Origin: Crossaster papposus | Lineage: Eukaryota; Echinodermata; Asteroidea; Velatida; Solasteridae | DNA length: 64,000 nt | NCBI GenBank assembly: GCA_037893245.1 | Contig: JBAIAA010000008.1 | Location: 4,226,001 to 4,290,000, forward strand | Direction: 5' to 3' | Shown: piece by piece, positions 1 through 9,566 of the stretch | Layout: each line of letters starts with the position of its first letter | How positions within the stretch are numbered: the stretch's first letter is position 1 | The notes under the pieces: generated by a model | The model's input: the letters and a program-made list of their open reading frames with translations, nothing else | Database searches by the model: none | What the model was told of the DNA's origin: nothing | Program-made: the position numbers and the translations under genes

Positions 1-1350
1 TTTGTGGTGACATATTGGCTATATCTCTTGTGCACCAAGGAATACAGCGTATCCTTGTGTGTCTAGAAACAGTCGCTGAAAGAACGTTTTTACGCTTAAA
101 ATACCATAGCAGCGTCGCTTAGTGACCTTCACTTTGTTGTTGAATCCTTCCACAAAACCACTGGTTTCTCTCTTCCTGAAATAGTTGCTGATTGGTTCTT
201 TGTACTTACGTAAGGTTTCTATGAAGCTGTCAAATTGACTAATGGATGACCGTTCCACTTCCGTCATCCAAGTATCCAACCGATCACTGGCTGCCTTCTT
301 GCTTATCTGACTGTTGAAGATACCGGTAATCTTGCGACAGTGGCGATAGGCCGCTTTCAACTTGGTAGAGTGCTTGAACAGCTTTTCTAGCTCCATCCGC
401 TCTTCCTTGCTAATCATTTCGGCATTACGGCGCAATATTGCAATAGAGGGCTTCAGGGCTTGGTAATCCTCGGTGCTGAGCAACTTACGAAGTCTGGCCA
501 GCTCAGATTGTCTGATTTTAACCAACGCCTTCCGGTACAGTTTGGCGACATGAAACCGGTCAATCATGATGGGTACTTTCGGCAATGCTTCCCTGGCGGC
601 ATTCACGTAGCCATCGTACATATCACAGCAGATTCCTTTAATCGTGCGCTTCAAACGGCCCGCTATTGATTTTAGGAAGGCTTTGACTTTGGCCTTCTCC
701 CGACCCTCTATGACGCCGATCAGGTGAACCTGGTTATCCACTCTGGAAGTAATCAGGGTCAGATAGTCTTGGTAGCCCTTTCTCAGGGCGATTTCATCAA
801 TACCCAGCAATCCCAGCTTCTTCACGCTCTGCCAGTTGGTCTCCTGATTGATCCAGTGGTCAATGACACCCCGAACAACCTTCTCACCAACTGCTTCTTT
901 CATGGCTACATCCGCCACCGTGCTATTGACCAACGCCAACATAAGGTGCTGTTCATAAGCTTTGGTATGGCGGCTTTTGGGGAGGCACCAGTCCAGTTTT
1001 TGCCATGTAGTTGGGTGTTTATCACAATCTGGACACACACCTTTCTTCGGCCGGATGATGAGATAGCAGGGTTTGCCCAGAATGGGGAGATGACGAATGG
1101 TTCGTGACTCGGAATAGCCCGTAAACGGAACAGGCTTGCCGCAGATTCGGCAATCAATGTCATCGTGATCGGTGGTCACAGTTATGTAGGCACCGTCGCT
1201 TTTCAGATCAACACTGAGGATTTCAATGTGGCTAAGGCCCAGAAAATCTGCGGCAATATGAGACATTTGAAAATACCTAAGAAAAGTCGAAGGCCAGAGA
1301 AATAAAAGGCTTGAGGACTATTCTAGCAAAAACAAAATGGGCAGAGAGCC
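1..1350 (-). mobile_element. ISL3-family element, copy A (cut by window start)
   Basis: The element reads on the minus strand. Its end at 1331-1350 is the inverted repeat that in full copies opens GGCTCTCTGCCCATTTTG. The other end lies just before the window; full copies here are 1368 bp. It is inserted in the 3' part of the ISX transposase gene, just after the codons for MQGKT. The target duplication cannot be checked because the far flank is outside the window. Confidence 0.9.
19..1266 (-). CDS. ISL3-family transposase
   Basis: This 415-aa DDE transposase has the ISL3 layout. An N-terminal zinc-binding domain (Cys39, Cys42, Cys78, Cys81) is followed by the catalytic core. Likely catalytic residues are Asp157 (in GIDEIAL), Asp215 (in CCDMYDGY) and Glu373 (in GFVEGFNNK). 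The reading frame is intact, so the protein may be active. It differs from the copies at 9651 and 44619 by only a few residues, for example Asn144 where the others have Asp. Family assignment comes from recognised motifs. Confidence 0.9.
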   Translation of the reverse strand: MSHIAADFLGLSHIEILSVDLKSDGAYITVTTDHDDIDCRICGKPVPFTGYSESRTIRHLPILGKPCYLIIRPKKGVCPDCDKHPTTWQKLDWCLPKSRHTKAYEQHLMLALVNSTVADVAMKEAVGEKVVRGVIDHWINQETNWQSVKKLGLLGIDEIALRKGYQDYLTLITSRVDNQVHLIGVIEGREKAKVKAFLKSIAGRLKRTIKGICCDMYDGYVNAAREALPKVPIMIDRFHVAKLYRKALVKIRQSELARLRKLLSTEDYQALKPSIAILRRNAEMISKEERMELEKLFKHSTKLKAAYRHCRKITGIFNSQISKKAASDRLDTWMTEVERSSISQFDSFIETLRKYKEPISNYFRKRETSGFVEGFNNKVKVTKRRCYGILSVKTFFQRLFLDTQGYAVFLGAQEI

Positions 1351-2721
1351 TGTTTTTCCTTGCATATAAGCATGCTTACTCCGGAGAAACACGTGATGAT
1401 TCAGATAGAACCGGATTAGATTGAGGCTCTCAGAGGTAATTTGTTTACGGGAGTCCAGATAGGGCCTGAGTCTGCTGTTGAAATTCTCTACCATTGAGCT
1501 GCACCGAGGGGTTTCGGCGATTACCTTCAGCACCTCATCTTCGATGGGCTCGAAGATCGGCCCCATCCGTGATGCCAATACGTCGGCTTTTTTGTGGTAG
1601 CTCGGTGCTTGTATATCGTATCGGGTCACATAGCATATATCCCAGACGTCTTGCGCAGCAATAGCGTAGCGGGCTGCAATCTGTTGGAACTCTCTATTTA
1701 ACACATGACTGGCGGCCAATAGGTTGTCCTTTTGGTGAGTCAGGGATATCACAAAGGCCATGATACGTGGAGAGGTGTCAGCCACTGCAGACAGCTCCTC
1801 CAGTACGAAATCAAAGAGCTTTTCTCTATCAACGGGGTTGTGCCCTGGCAGCTGTAAAATATCATGCTGGAGCCAGGCATTCAGTGTGGAAACATGACGA
1901 TAGATAGCCTCTGCCTGTGTCGTATTTCTATTGACCAGGGCGAGCTTAGTTGAAAGAGTGTGCCCATTACTTTTTTTCTTTGCTCGTTCCATTTTTTCAA
2001 GCAGCTTAATATGGGCCGTTATTGCTGATTCTCTTTTGTTTTTTAGGTACCTGACCAGTTCCTTCCCTGCGTTGATCAGGTGGAAGTGGTCAAAACGATG
2101 CTCAGTGTCTGGCAGTATCTCTTTGAATGCATTGCGCATCCCGAGCGCTTGATCGCTGATATTAACCTTGGGATGAAAGCCTTGCTCTGTAAGCTCCAGG
2201 AGGTGAATAGCCCAGGTTGCTGCGTCACGGCTATCTTCTCGTGTAAGGCTCGCACAGTAACGGCTTTCGATATCAACGACTGCTAAATGAGGCTTATTAC
2301 GGTGATATATTTCATCAGAGGCGCTCTGTCTGATTGAGCCAAGATCGTAGGAGGCGTTAATCTCAGACGCTTTATGACAAGCATGGTTGTGGATGTTGAA
2401 AATGGTTCCGATACACATATCCGTGTCAAACAGGTCATGTAGGAACATCTGCGCACTGCGATAACTTCCCTTGCAGATCAATAAGATTTCCAGTACCACT
2501 TGGTGAAGGAAGGCTTTGGTGACCGGTAGATGGAATAGAGTCTGATCATCTGGATCTTGATCCATGAAGGCTTCATTGACTGCCGATTGAGTGAGTTGTT
2601 TTTGCGTGTAGACAGTGTTTCTGCACACCTGATGCAGCCTGGCAATATGAGATATGTTATTTTCGGAAATAGCCTGTAGGCCAATAGATTTCTTGCATTC
2701 AGGGGATAAACGTCTTTGCAT
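1351..2721 (-). pseudogene. ISX transposase, truncated at C-terminus
   Basis: About 457 residues of the original protein are followed by roughly ten residues read from ISL3. The N-terminus looks like a helix-turn-helix region (NNISHIARLHQVCRNTVY). Central stretches such as AVVDIESRY and FDHFHLINAGKE, with a late SMVENFNSRLRPYL, fit a DDE transposase with D, D and E in order. The normal C-terminus, ending in about 20 residues with PAEVMTGHPHPNWLEILGF, is seen in the copy at 46355-46794 and is missing here. The protein is probably non-functional. The IS family is uncertain. Confidence 0.6.
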
Positions 2722-2852
2722 GTACAGGTTCTAAAGTTGATCAAAATAACAGGATAGGCTGAGTAACCTGGCATTATAATCAACCTGCTGAAAATGTGCT
2801 GTACTGATGGCCTCCATAGACATGAAAGTGTTCACTTGATTTGAACCATGCC
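1351..2852 (-). mobile_element. ISX, unassigned DDE element, copy 1 (3' end removed by ISL3)
   Basis: Three partial copies (here, 41002-41420 and 46355-46887) share sequence. Comparing them gives termini GGCATGGTTCAAA and its complement TTTGAACCATGCC, so the ends are 13-bp inverted repeats. This copy keeps the left end (2852 and downwards on the minus strand) and most of the gene. The right end is displaced by ISL3 at 1350. It sits inside an IS1595 remnant. The family was not identified. Confidence 0.7.
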
Positions 2853-3309
2853 TATTTTTTACTGTTTCTTTCGGTTTTTTTCCGACTTCCCCCCTTTTCT
2901 GTTTACGAGAGCCGTGGCCTCCACGCTTTCGTGCCGAGTCTCCCAAGCCTCGCTCTCCTTTGCGGGATTCTCTGAAAAAGGTTTCATCCATTTCACAAAT
3001 GCCGGACAACTGACCTGTAGCATCTTGCTCGATAACCGCCATGAGCCTGTGCCGAAGGTGAAAGGAGGTATTCAAAGAGATCTCGTATTCTGCAGCAGCA
3101 GGCCGCAAGGTTACCCCTCCACTCATGCAGGATAAATAAGCATCCAGCTTATTCCGAACCCGCAAGTGCGCTAATGGTGTAAAGCTCAAAGCATTGCACG
3201 TGTGTTTACAGTCATTGCAACGATAGCGCTGATGACCCGAGCTTTGTCCCCAGCGGGTCATTGATTCAGAGTGACAACGGGGACATTGAGGATGCTGGTC
3301 AAAGTAGGA
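2853..3309 (-). pseudogene. IS1595-family transposase remnant
   Basis: An open frame on the minus strand encodes an N-terminal zinc ribbon (CPRCHSES then CNDCKH) and the beginning of a transposase core with MDETFFRESRKG, the motif of the IS1595/IS1016 group. The 5' end is cut by IS1380 at 3310 and the 3' half by ISX at 2852. The apparent 206-residue open frame is therefore a chimera whose first about 14 and last about 37 residues come from neighbouring elements. Confidence 0.75.
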
Positions 3310-4979
3310 CCTAAATCCTGCAAATAATATCGAAATAAAAGTTGCAATCACCCGTGAATAAAGAGATTAAATGATGTTTTCGTTTCATAAAGCATCACTT
3401 TTTCAATGAGCAAAAAAAACAAGTCAAAAGCACGTTTGAAGCAGCGGAAGGTACATTTCACTCAAGCTAAAAAGCCGCTTACCAGTCAGGCTGGACTTAT
3501 CCCTGTGTTTCGCTTCCTGAACCGGATGGGGCTGGCCGACCTACTGGACAAACGGATTAATATTCAACGAGGCTCTAATGCCACTTTCCAACTGTCAGAT
3601 GTCATTCTGATGGTAACCACCGGCATTCTGGCAGGTGCCAAAAGTCTGATGAAAGTGTGCACGGTCTGGCAGGATAGCGTTCTCCGAGAATGCACCCGTT
3701 TTCAACGCATTCCTTGTGACAGTCAATTTGGACGCATTTTAAAGCTGTTCCACTTTGCCAGCGTCGTTGAACTGGAAACCGCTGTCCACGAAATGAGGGA
3801 GAGTGTTTGGAAACAGGCACTGCGCTCAGGAACATCTACCGTTTATGCTTTTAAACAGGTCACCATTGACCTCGATTCTACGGTAAAAACCTGTTTTGGT
3901 TTTCAGGAAGGCGCAAAGAAAGGGTTTAACGAGAAAAAAAGAGGGGCGCTGTCGTACCACCCGCAGCTGGCCTTTTGCGCGGAAACCAAAGAAGTTCTGC
4001 AGGGTTGGTTACGAAGTGGTGATGCCTACACTGCTAATGGCTCCATAGAGTTTATGAAACAGTTGCTGGTTACTCTGCCTTCCCACATGAAGATTTTTTT
4101 CAGGGCTGATAGTGGCTACTTTGGTGGACCATTACTGACCTATCTGGAGGATTTAGGACATCGTTATCTGGTTAAGGTCAAACTGAAGAATCTACACAAA
4201 CTGTTAATCCCGCAAGACTGGCAACCTGTCGTGCATCAGCCAGGGTGGGAGTGGTGCGAGTTTCAACACTGCTGTGGTGACTGGGACCGGGCTCGTTGCT
4301 TCGTGGCTGTCCGGCAAAGAAAGATCGGGAAGCCAGAAAACACCCAGTGCGAATTGTTAGACCCGAAGCCAGAGTACGACTACTTCTGCTACGTGACTAC
4401 TGAGTCGTTGAGTCCATGGGAGATCCATAAAGCGTATGGCAAGCGGGCTACCTGCGAAACCTGGATCGAAGAGTGCAAAAACCAGATGGCTCTCGGGCAG
4501 ATCAAAACCGATCATTTCATGGCAAACAGTGCGCTTATGCAATGTGCAATACTGGCCTACAATACAACACGTTGTATGGCACTGATGAGTGGGAATCGTC
4601 AGTTGATGAAGTGGGAGCCGGAAAGCATTCGCTGCTATATGATACGGGTTGCCGGAAAACTGTTGACAGGTAACAGGCAGTTGACCGTTGCCAGTAACAA
4701 AGAGCATCTCTACCAAACGGAGTGGGATGCTTGGCTAGCAGTAGGTGACTGTTTGTAAATAGCGAACAATGGATGATTAGAAAAACATTCTGCTAATGCG
4801 GAAGGAGTTATCGCGCCCTGATATCAGGAATAGCAGTAAGATGAACCAAACACGACGGCTCATGTGATTAAAATCCACTGAAAAGGTAAATATTTGCTCG
4901 ATAGTAGCATAATCAGAATCAGGAGGGCTTGATCAGTTGCTGCGATTGACCTGTTCGGGTTTGGATTGCAGGATTTAGG
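3310..4979 (+). mobile_element. IS1380-family element, copy A (complete)
   Basis: The element is 1670 bp and bounded by CCTAAATCCTGCAA at 3310 and TTGCAGGATTTAGG ending at 4979. The same termini occur at 21672, 30450 and 35131. Flanking tetranucleotides (agga and tact) do not match, so no target duplication is visible. It separates an IS1595 remnant on the left from an MMPL exporter fragment on the right. Confidence 0.9.
3406..4758 (+). CDS. IS1380-family transposase
   Basis: The 450-aa protein has a basic N-terminus (MSKKNKSKARLKQRK) and an IS4-like DDE core typical of IS1380. Probable catalytic residues are Asp157 in TIDLDSTV, Asp235 in FRADSGYFGG and a Glu near residue 350 in CETWIEECKNQM. 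The frame is uninterrupted, so this is the only intact IS1380 transposase in the window. About 220 bp of non-coding IS sequence follows before the right terminal repeat. Confidence 0.9.
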   Translation: MSKKNKSKARLKQRKVHFTQAKKPLTSQAGLIPVFRFLNRMGLADLLDKRINIQRGSNATFQLSDVILMVTTGILAGAKSLMKVCTVWQDSVLRECTRFQRIPCDSQFGRILKLFHFASVVELETAVHEMRESVWKQALRSGTSTVYAFKQVTIDLDSTVKTCFGFQEGAKKGFNEKKRGALSYHPQLAFCAETKEVLQGWLRSGDAYTANGSIEFMKQLLVTLPSHMKIFFRADSGYFGGPLLTYLEDLGHRYLVKVKLKNLHKLLIPQDWQPVVHQPGWEWCEFQHCCGDWDRARCFVAVRQRKIGKPENTQCELLDPKPEYDYFCYVTTESLSPWEIHKAYGKRATCETWIEECKNQMALGQIKTDHFMANSALMQCAILAYNTTRCMALMSGNRQLMKWEPESIRCYMIRVAGKLLTGNRQLTVASNKEHLYQTEWDAWLAVGDCL

Positions 4980-6016
4980 TACTACTCATTGCTATGACGG
5001 CAGGTATTACACAGCTTACAACCAACGATAGCCTTCATTATTTACTGAAAGCGGTGCCTGAGCTGAAAAAAGCCGACGATACCACGCATGATCTTCTGGG
5101 TGATTTTACTGAAACCCGCTTTTTCCTCGTTCAGGGGAGCAGTATGCAAGCGCTTTTAGAACGAGAAGAAGCGTTAGTGAATGTACTACAACAGCAGGTT
5201 TCCAAAGGAAATTTCACCAATTATCAGGCAGTGAGTGAGTTTCTGCCATCTATCCATCAGCAGCAAGCTAACTATGAAAAACTGAGAAGCATCTACAGAG
5301 ATGATCTCACCACCTACTTTGATGAACTAGGCATCAAAACAAAAGATAGAACCGCCATTATTGCCGCCATAGATTCTGAGGCCAATCAACAGTTAACGGT
5401 TGAGAAATGGTTATCTGGCCCTCTGTTCAAAACACACGGCCACACCTGGCTTGGTTTCATCGAGGGATCTTTTTACTCGGCGGTTCTTCTCAGTGGTATA
5501 TCCCCCGACTGGAATCTGGCTGAGCTGGAAAACACACTGGAAGACGTGACTTTTATTAATCATGATAGTACTACAGCTGCTTTTTTTAGCCACTATCGGG
5601 TGGTGCTTAGTGTTTTGATTGCCATAGCCATTGGGTTGACCGCTATTTTCTTTCTCGCTTCCTACGGATTCAAAAAAGCATTCTCCATGATACTGCCTCC
5701 CTTACTGAGTGTGCTGTTGACATTATCATTGCTGGCAGTACAAGGATTCTCAATATCCATGGTGACAATCACAGCTCTCATTATCGTACTCGGCACAAGT
5801 ACGGGGTACAGCCTTTTACTGCATCAATTTGACCATCATAAACCAGTAGCCCATGCGACGATGACATTGTCCGTGCTGATGATCCTCATCACTTTTGGTT
5901 TTTTATCTTTTTCTACGATTCCCCTGTTATCAAACTTTGGCCACACTTTGCTCACCGGGATGATCATTGCCTACCTGCTTGCACCCATCGCATGGGGCAG
6001 TAACAGTGAGCAATAG
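4980..6016 (+). pseudogene. MMPL/RND-type exporter (COG4258-like), C-terminal part
   Basis: The first ATG at 4994 is internal. The frame is open back to the IS1380 end at 4979, so the N-terminal half has been removed. The remaining roughly 340 residues contain a periplasmic segment (LLGDFTETRFFLVQG, REEALVNVL) and then five or six hydrophobic helices from about residue 200 to the end. This matches the second half of predicted exporters of the MMPL superfamily, which are about 770 residues long and often linked to lipid or aryl-polyene pathways. A half transporter is unlikely to work. A small GC hairpin follows at 6024-6044. Confidence 0.7.
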
Positions 6017-6062
6017 CCTTCAGGCTCTGGGTCTTGCTGCAGAGCCTTCGTGACCTTCATAG

Positions 6063-6887
6063 TTACTGCCGAATCAATCGCAGCCTCTCAGGTTGCGTAT
6101 TCGCTGTGCTACGCCAAGGGTTAATATCCAACCCACCACGGCGCAGGTACTGGGCATAGACAGTGAGATGCTCAAGATCAAAGCGTGTGATCAAATCGGT
6201 AAAAATACGCTCAACACACTGCTCATGAAACTCATGGTGTTCTCTGAAAGAGCATACATAACGCAATAATGACGCATGATTGATCCCCTCCCCTTGATAC
6301 TCTACAACCAAGGTGCCCCAGTCAGGCTGCCCTGTCACAAGGCAGTTGGATTTTAATAAGTGCGTGTACAGGATTTCTGTTCGGCGTTCATTATCTGCTT
6401 TTAATAGGGCCGGATTATAACTGTAGTTATCAATAGCAATGGGCAAGTCATCAAGGCTCACACCCGATATGGACTGCACACCCTGTTCCTCAAACTCACC
6501 AATCGTCATTAAAGTAACGCCCACAGCGGCACCTGCTCGCTCACTGAGATCACGGGCCAGCACCGCCTGAACATCACTATCACTGTCGAAGCGCGATTGA
6601 TTCAGCGAATTAAGGTAAAGTTTGAAGGATTTGGACTCAATGAGATTAGGCGAGTCACAGGGTAAGATAAAAGCAGCGACACGTACCACAGGCTTACCGT
6701 GCGTATTCAGCCAGGACACTTCGTAACCATACCAAAGATCACGCCCGTGAAAGGAGAGTGACTGCTCATTAATGCCTAATTCATCACGCTTGCTGGCCCG
6801 AGGAATAGGAAACAGCAGTTCAGGGTTATAGAGGGTTTCATAGGCGCTACTTTTACCCAGCGGTGATTGATTCAGCCGGTCACTCAT
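6063..6887 (-). CDS. queF: NADPH-dependent 7-cyano-7-deazaguanine reductase
   Basis: QueF reduces preQ0 to preQ1 in queuosine biosynthesis. At 274 residues this is the long, two-domain type II (YqcD-like) form. The NADPH-binding QueF signature lies in NLIESKSFKLYLNS (about residues 81-94). The nucleophilic Cys is Cys182 in CLVTGQPDWG, with Asp189 as the likely proton donor. The tail RRGGLDINPWRS is typical of the family. The start ATG at 6887 gives the expected N-terminus. The gene stands alone, convergent with the exporter fragment and followed upstream by the ABC exporter pair on the same strand. Confidence 0.95.
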   Translation of the reverse strand: MSDRLNQSPLGKSSAYETLYNPELLFPIPRASKRDELGINEQSLSFHGRDLWYGYEVSWLNTHGKPVVRVAAFILPCDSPNLIESKSFKLYLNSLNQSRFDSDSDVQAVLARDLSERAGAAVGVTLMTIGEFEEQGVQSISGVSLDDLPIAIDNYSYNPALLKADNERRTEILYTHLLKSNCLVTGQPDWGTLVVEYQGEGINHASLLRYVCSFREHHEFHEQCVERIFTDLITRFDLEHLTVYAQYLRRGGLDINPWRSTANTQPERLRLIRQ

Positions 6888-6944
6888 CTTGAATACTCCC
6901 TTCAGGCTCTGGGTGGGTCAGAGCCAGAGAGCATTGTTCACCCT

Positions 6945-7715
6945 TTAGCTTCTAAGCCCTTTGCCACTGTTTAAAAGCCGAATACTATAGACAGTTAATG
7001 CAACGATCGCCAATGCCATCACAGAAAAGGCCATGGTGACATTAATACCACTGGCTTCGCCGATAATACCATAACGAAAGGCATTCACCTGATACAGTAT
7101 AGGGTTAAGGAACGACAGATTTCGCCAAAGCTCAGGTAATACGTCCACAGAATAAAAAACGCCGCCCAAATACGTCAGCGGCGTTAACACGAACGTAGGT
7201 ACAATTGAGACATCATCAAATTTTTTCGCATAAACACCATTGATAAAACCAGCCAGTGCAAACAACAGTGCAGTCATCAAGACAGCCATAAACGTAACGA
7301 GCACATTGTGAACTTCAAACTTCACAAAAAAGAGGCTCAATGCCATAACAATTGCACCAGAGATCAACCCTCGTACAGCGCCGCCCATCACATAACCACT
7401 GAGAATGACCCAGTTTTCTACCGGTGAAACCAATAACTCTTCAATGTTTTTCTGGAACTTGGCACTGAAAAAACTAAAAGCCACATTGGTAAAGCTACTG
7501 GTAATCACAGACATCATCACCAAACCTGGGACGACATAGGTCATATAGTCAAAGCCGCCCATGGTGCCAATTCGTGAGCCAATCACCCCCCCAAAAATTA
7601 CAAAATACAGTGACATAGTGATCACGGATGGTAATAACGTTTGTGGCCAAATACGCATAAAGCGACGTATTTCACGAAAAAGTATTGTTTGAAAAGCAAC
7701 CCATTGCGACGTCAT
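6945..7715 (-). CDS. yadH: ABC-2 type transporter permease (YadH-like)
   Basis: The 256-aa inner-membrane protein has about six hydrophobic helices and the ABC-2 permease pattern, including GGVFYSVDVLPELWRNLSFLNP near residue 200, which resembles the E. coli YadH/NodJ group. Its start codon overlaps the stop of the ATPase gene in TAATG, so the two are translationally coupled and should form one exporter. The substrate is unknown; in relatives it is annotated only as a putative export system. Confidence 0.85.
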   Translation of the reverse strand: MTSQWVAFQTILFREIRRFMRIWPQTLLPSVITMSLYFVIFGGVIGSRIGTMGGFDYMTYVVPGLVMMSVITSSFTNVAFSFFSAKFQKNIEELLVSPVENWVILSGYVMGGAVRGLISGAIVMALSLFFVKFEVHNVLVTFMAVLMTALLFALAGFINGVYAKKFDDVSIVPTFVLTPLTYLGGVFYSVDVLPELWRNLSFLNPILYQVNAFRYGIIGEASGINVTMAFSVMALAIVALTVYSIRLLNSGKGLRS

Positions 7716-8638
7716 TAGTCCTGATCTCCACGGGTCAATGTTACAAACAATTCTTCAAGACGGTTAGCCTTGTTGCGCATACTGGCCACTTCGATGTTAT
7801 AATCACTCAGTTGTTTGAACAGATTGTTAACCCCCGACGATTTATCCACTTCCACTTCCAGACTGTGTGTGTCAACTTTTTTGACGCTATAGCCTGCAAA
7901 GGTTGGTGCTGTATCCATGGGCTGTTTTAAATCCAAAATAAAACTTTCTTTTTGTAACGTACTGAGTAGTTCTTGCATTGAACAATTCTGAACGATATTG
8001 CCTTTATCAATAATGGCGATATTGCGACACAATTGTTCTGCTTCTTCGAGATAGTGGGTTGTCAGAATAATAGTGGTGCCCTTCTCATTTATTTCCTGCA
8101 AACATGCCCACAAGCTGCGCCTGAGTTCAATATCAACCCCTGCGGTAGGTTCATCAAGAATCAACATACGAGGTTCATGAATCAGTGCACGGGCTATCAT
8201 CAAACGGCGTTTCATCCCACCAGACAGCATACGGGCAATGCCATGGCGCTTATCCCATAAGCCCAACTTTTTCAGATAATGATGAACGCGGGGACGTGCT
8301 TCACTGGCAGTAATACCATAATAACCTGCCTGAGTGATTAATATATCTTCTACTTTTTCAAACTGATTAAAGTTGAACTCTTGAGGAACAACACCCAGTG
8401 CGCGCTTGGCATTGACCAGGTCAGTATCGATATTATGCTCAAAAATATGAACATCACCGGACGTTTTTGTTACCAGCGAAGAGATAATACCCATGGTGGT
8501 TGATTTACCCGCACCGTTAGGGCCTAAAAGCGCAAAGAAGTCCCCTTCCGCAACAGACAAATTAACGCCCTTGAGAGCTTCCATGCCCCCTTCGTAGGTT
8601 TTCCACAAATGGTTAATCGTTAACGCTTGGGTTGTCAT
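7715..8638 (-). CDS. yadG: ABC transporter ATP-binding protein (YadG-like)
   Basis: The 307-aa ATPase has Walker A LLGPNGAGKSTT (about residues 37-48), signature LSGGMKRRLMIARAL, Walker B MLILDEPTAGVD and switch-region TTHYLEEAEQLC. The C-terminal roughly 90 residues form the extension common in DrrA/NodI-type ATPases. It is upstream of and overlaps the permease. The pair sits between queF and a MITE-like repeat. Substrate unknown. Confidence 0.9.
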   Translation of the reverse strand: MTTQALTINHLWKTYEGGMEALKGVNLSVAEGDFFALLGPNGAGKSTTMGIISSLVTKTSGDVHIFEHNIDTDLVNAKRALGVVPQEFNFNQFEKVEDILITQAGYYGITASEARPRVHHYLKKLGLWDKRHGIARMLSGGMKRRLMIARALIHEPRMLILDEPTAGVDIELRRSLWACLQEINEKGTTIILTTHYLEEAEQLCRNIAIIDKGNIVQNCSMQELLSTLQKESFILDLKQPMDTAPTFAGYSVKKVDTHSLEVEVDKSSGVNNLFKQLSDYNIEVASMRNKANRLEELFVTLTRGDQD

Positions 8639-8926
8639 TATTACACCCTCCCTGTATCAGACAGATATTTTTTATTATATTTACTGATAAGTACCAAAAG
8701 TATTTGTAAATGTCGCAGAAAAGCGTTGGCTGAGGAGTATGAAAAAGCAGGCACCGCACCAAAAGTTATAAAGACTGCGCTCGTCACTGTTTTTGCAGGG
8801 GCTAACCAACAGTACTGTGCTGATTACTTCGTTTAATGAATCACACCTACGTAGTGAGTTGGCCATGATTACACGCCACAGACAGCGCCTTACTTCACTC
8901 AAATATCACTGATGTTTTTAGTTATA
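8639..8926. other. Intergenic stretch without a recognised gene
   Basis: Upstream region of the yadG-yadH pair. Only short open frames with no family signature are present. The yadG promoter should lie here (an AT-rich block at 8668-8690 is the best place), but no convincing pair of promoter boxes was identified. Confidence 0.4.
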
Positions 8927-9054
8927 TATACCCATTGGGTTTCAAGGTGCTAAGCCCAGTCAACTGAACGAAGCCCCAAAAGCCTACAAGTAGTAAGTGA
9001 CTGGGGTGAGAGAAGGCAGACAACAAAGTAGCATCTTGAAAGGCGATGGGTATA
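8927..9054. repeat. MITE-like 128-bp inverted-repeat element
   Basis: The ends are 25-bp imperfect inverted repeats (8927-8951 and 9030-9054). Both start TATACCCAT when read inwards and continue with TTTCAAG and TGCT, with four mismatches overall. There is no coding capacity. The form suggests a non-autonomous mobile element or a large structured repeat between yadG and the broken epimerase gene. No second copy is visible in this window. Confidence 0.55.
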
Positions 9055-9067
9055 AACGCTTTGTTCA

Positions 9068-9566
9068 TCAACGGTTCAACGCTGAAAATACCGTTGATAG
9101 CGAAGTGTGCACACACCGAAAACCCGCGCGTTCTATTTTTGTAGCGAGCACATGCTGCCCTTCTGTTAGCAGTAATGATGACTCCCCTAATAAACCCCGA
9201 AGTATGAGTGCAGGCATGGGTAAAATAGCCGGACGCTTCAGTGCTTTTGCCAGCCTTGTTGCGAACTCAGCATTACTCACAGGGTTGAGGGCAACCCCAT
9301 TGTAAATCCCCTGACATGTGTCTTGCTTCAATAAAAAAATAAGCAACTGTACGATATCTTCCCGGTGTACCCAGGACATCATTTGCTGGCCTGAAGCGAT
9401 TGGCCCACCCAAACCAAAGCGGAAGGCGGGTAACATTTTTTTCAACGCACCCCCTAATGGGTGTAAGACAATGCCTGTGCGCACAATGCACGTGCGTATA
9501 CCCAGTGCTTCTGCCCTTAGTGCTGTTTTTTCCCACTGAGCACAAAGCATTGCAGCAAAATCGTTT
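9068..9566 (-). pseudogene. NAD-dependent epimerase of the YfcH/TIGR01777 type, C-terminal half
   Basis: About 165 residues remain. They include CIVRTGIVLHPLGGALKKML, PIASGQQMMSWVHREDI and YNGVALNPVSNAEF, which are hallmarks of the second half of YfcH-like SDR proteins (about 300 residues). The NAD-binding N-terminal half is missing because ISL3 starts at 9567. The apparent first four residues (MGRE) come from the IS terminal repeat. The missing half is not found on the other side of the IS, so a deletion or rearrangement accompanied the insertion. Confidence 0.8.

Noticed and set aside
724-1107. 127-residue open frame on the opposite strand of ISL3 (also at 9810, 45324, 60597, 62046)
   Set aside because: It recurs only because ISL3 recurs and lies fully antisense to the transposase gene. 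No ribosome site or family signal.
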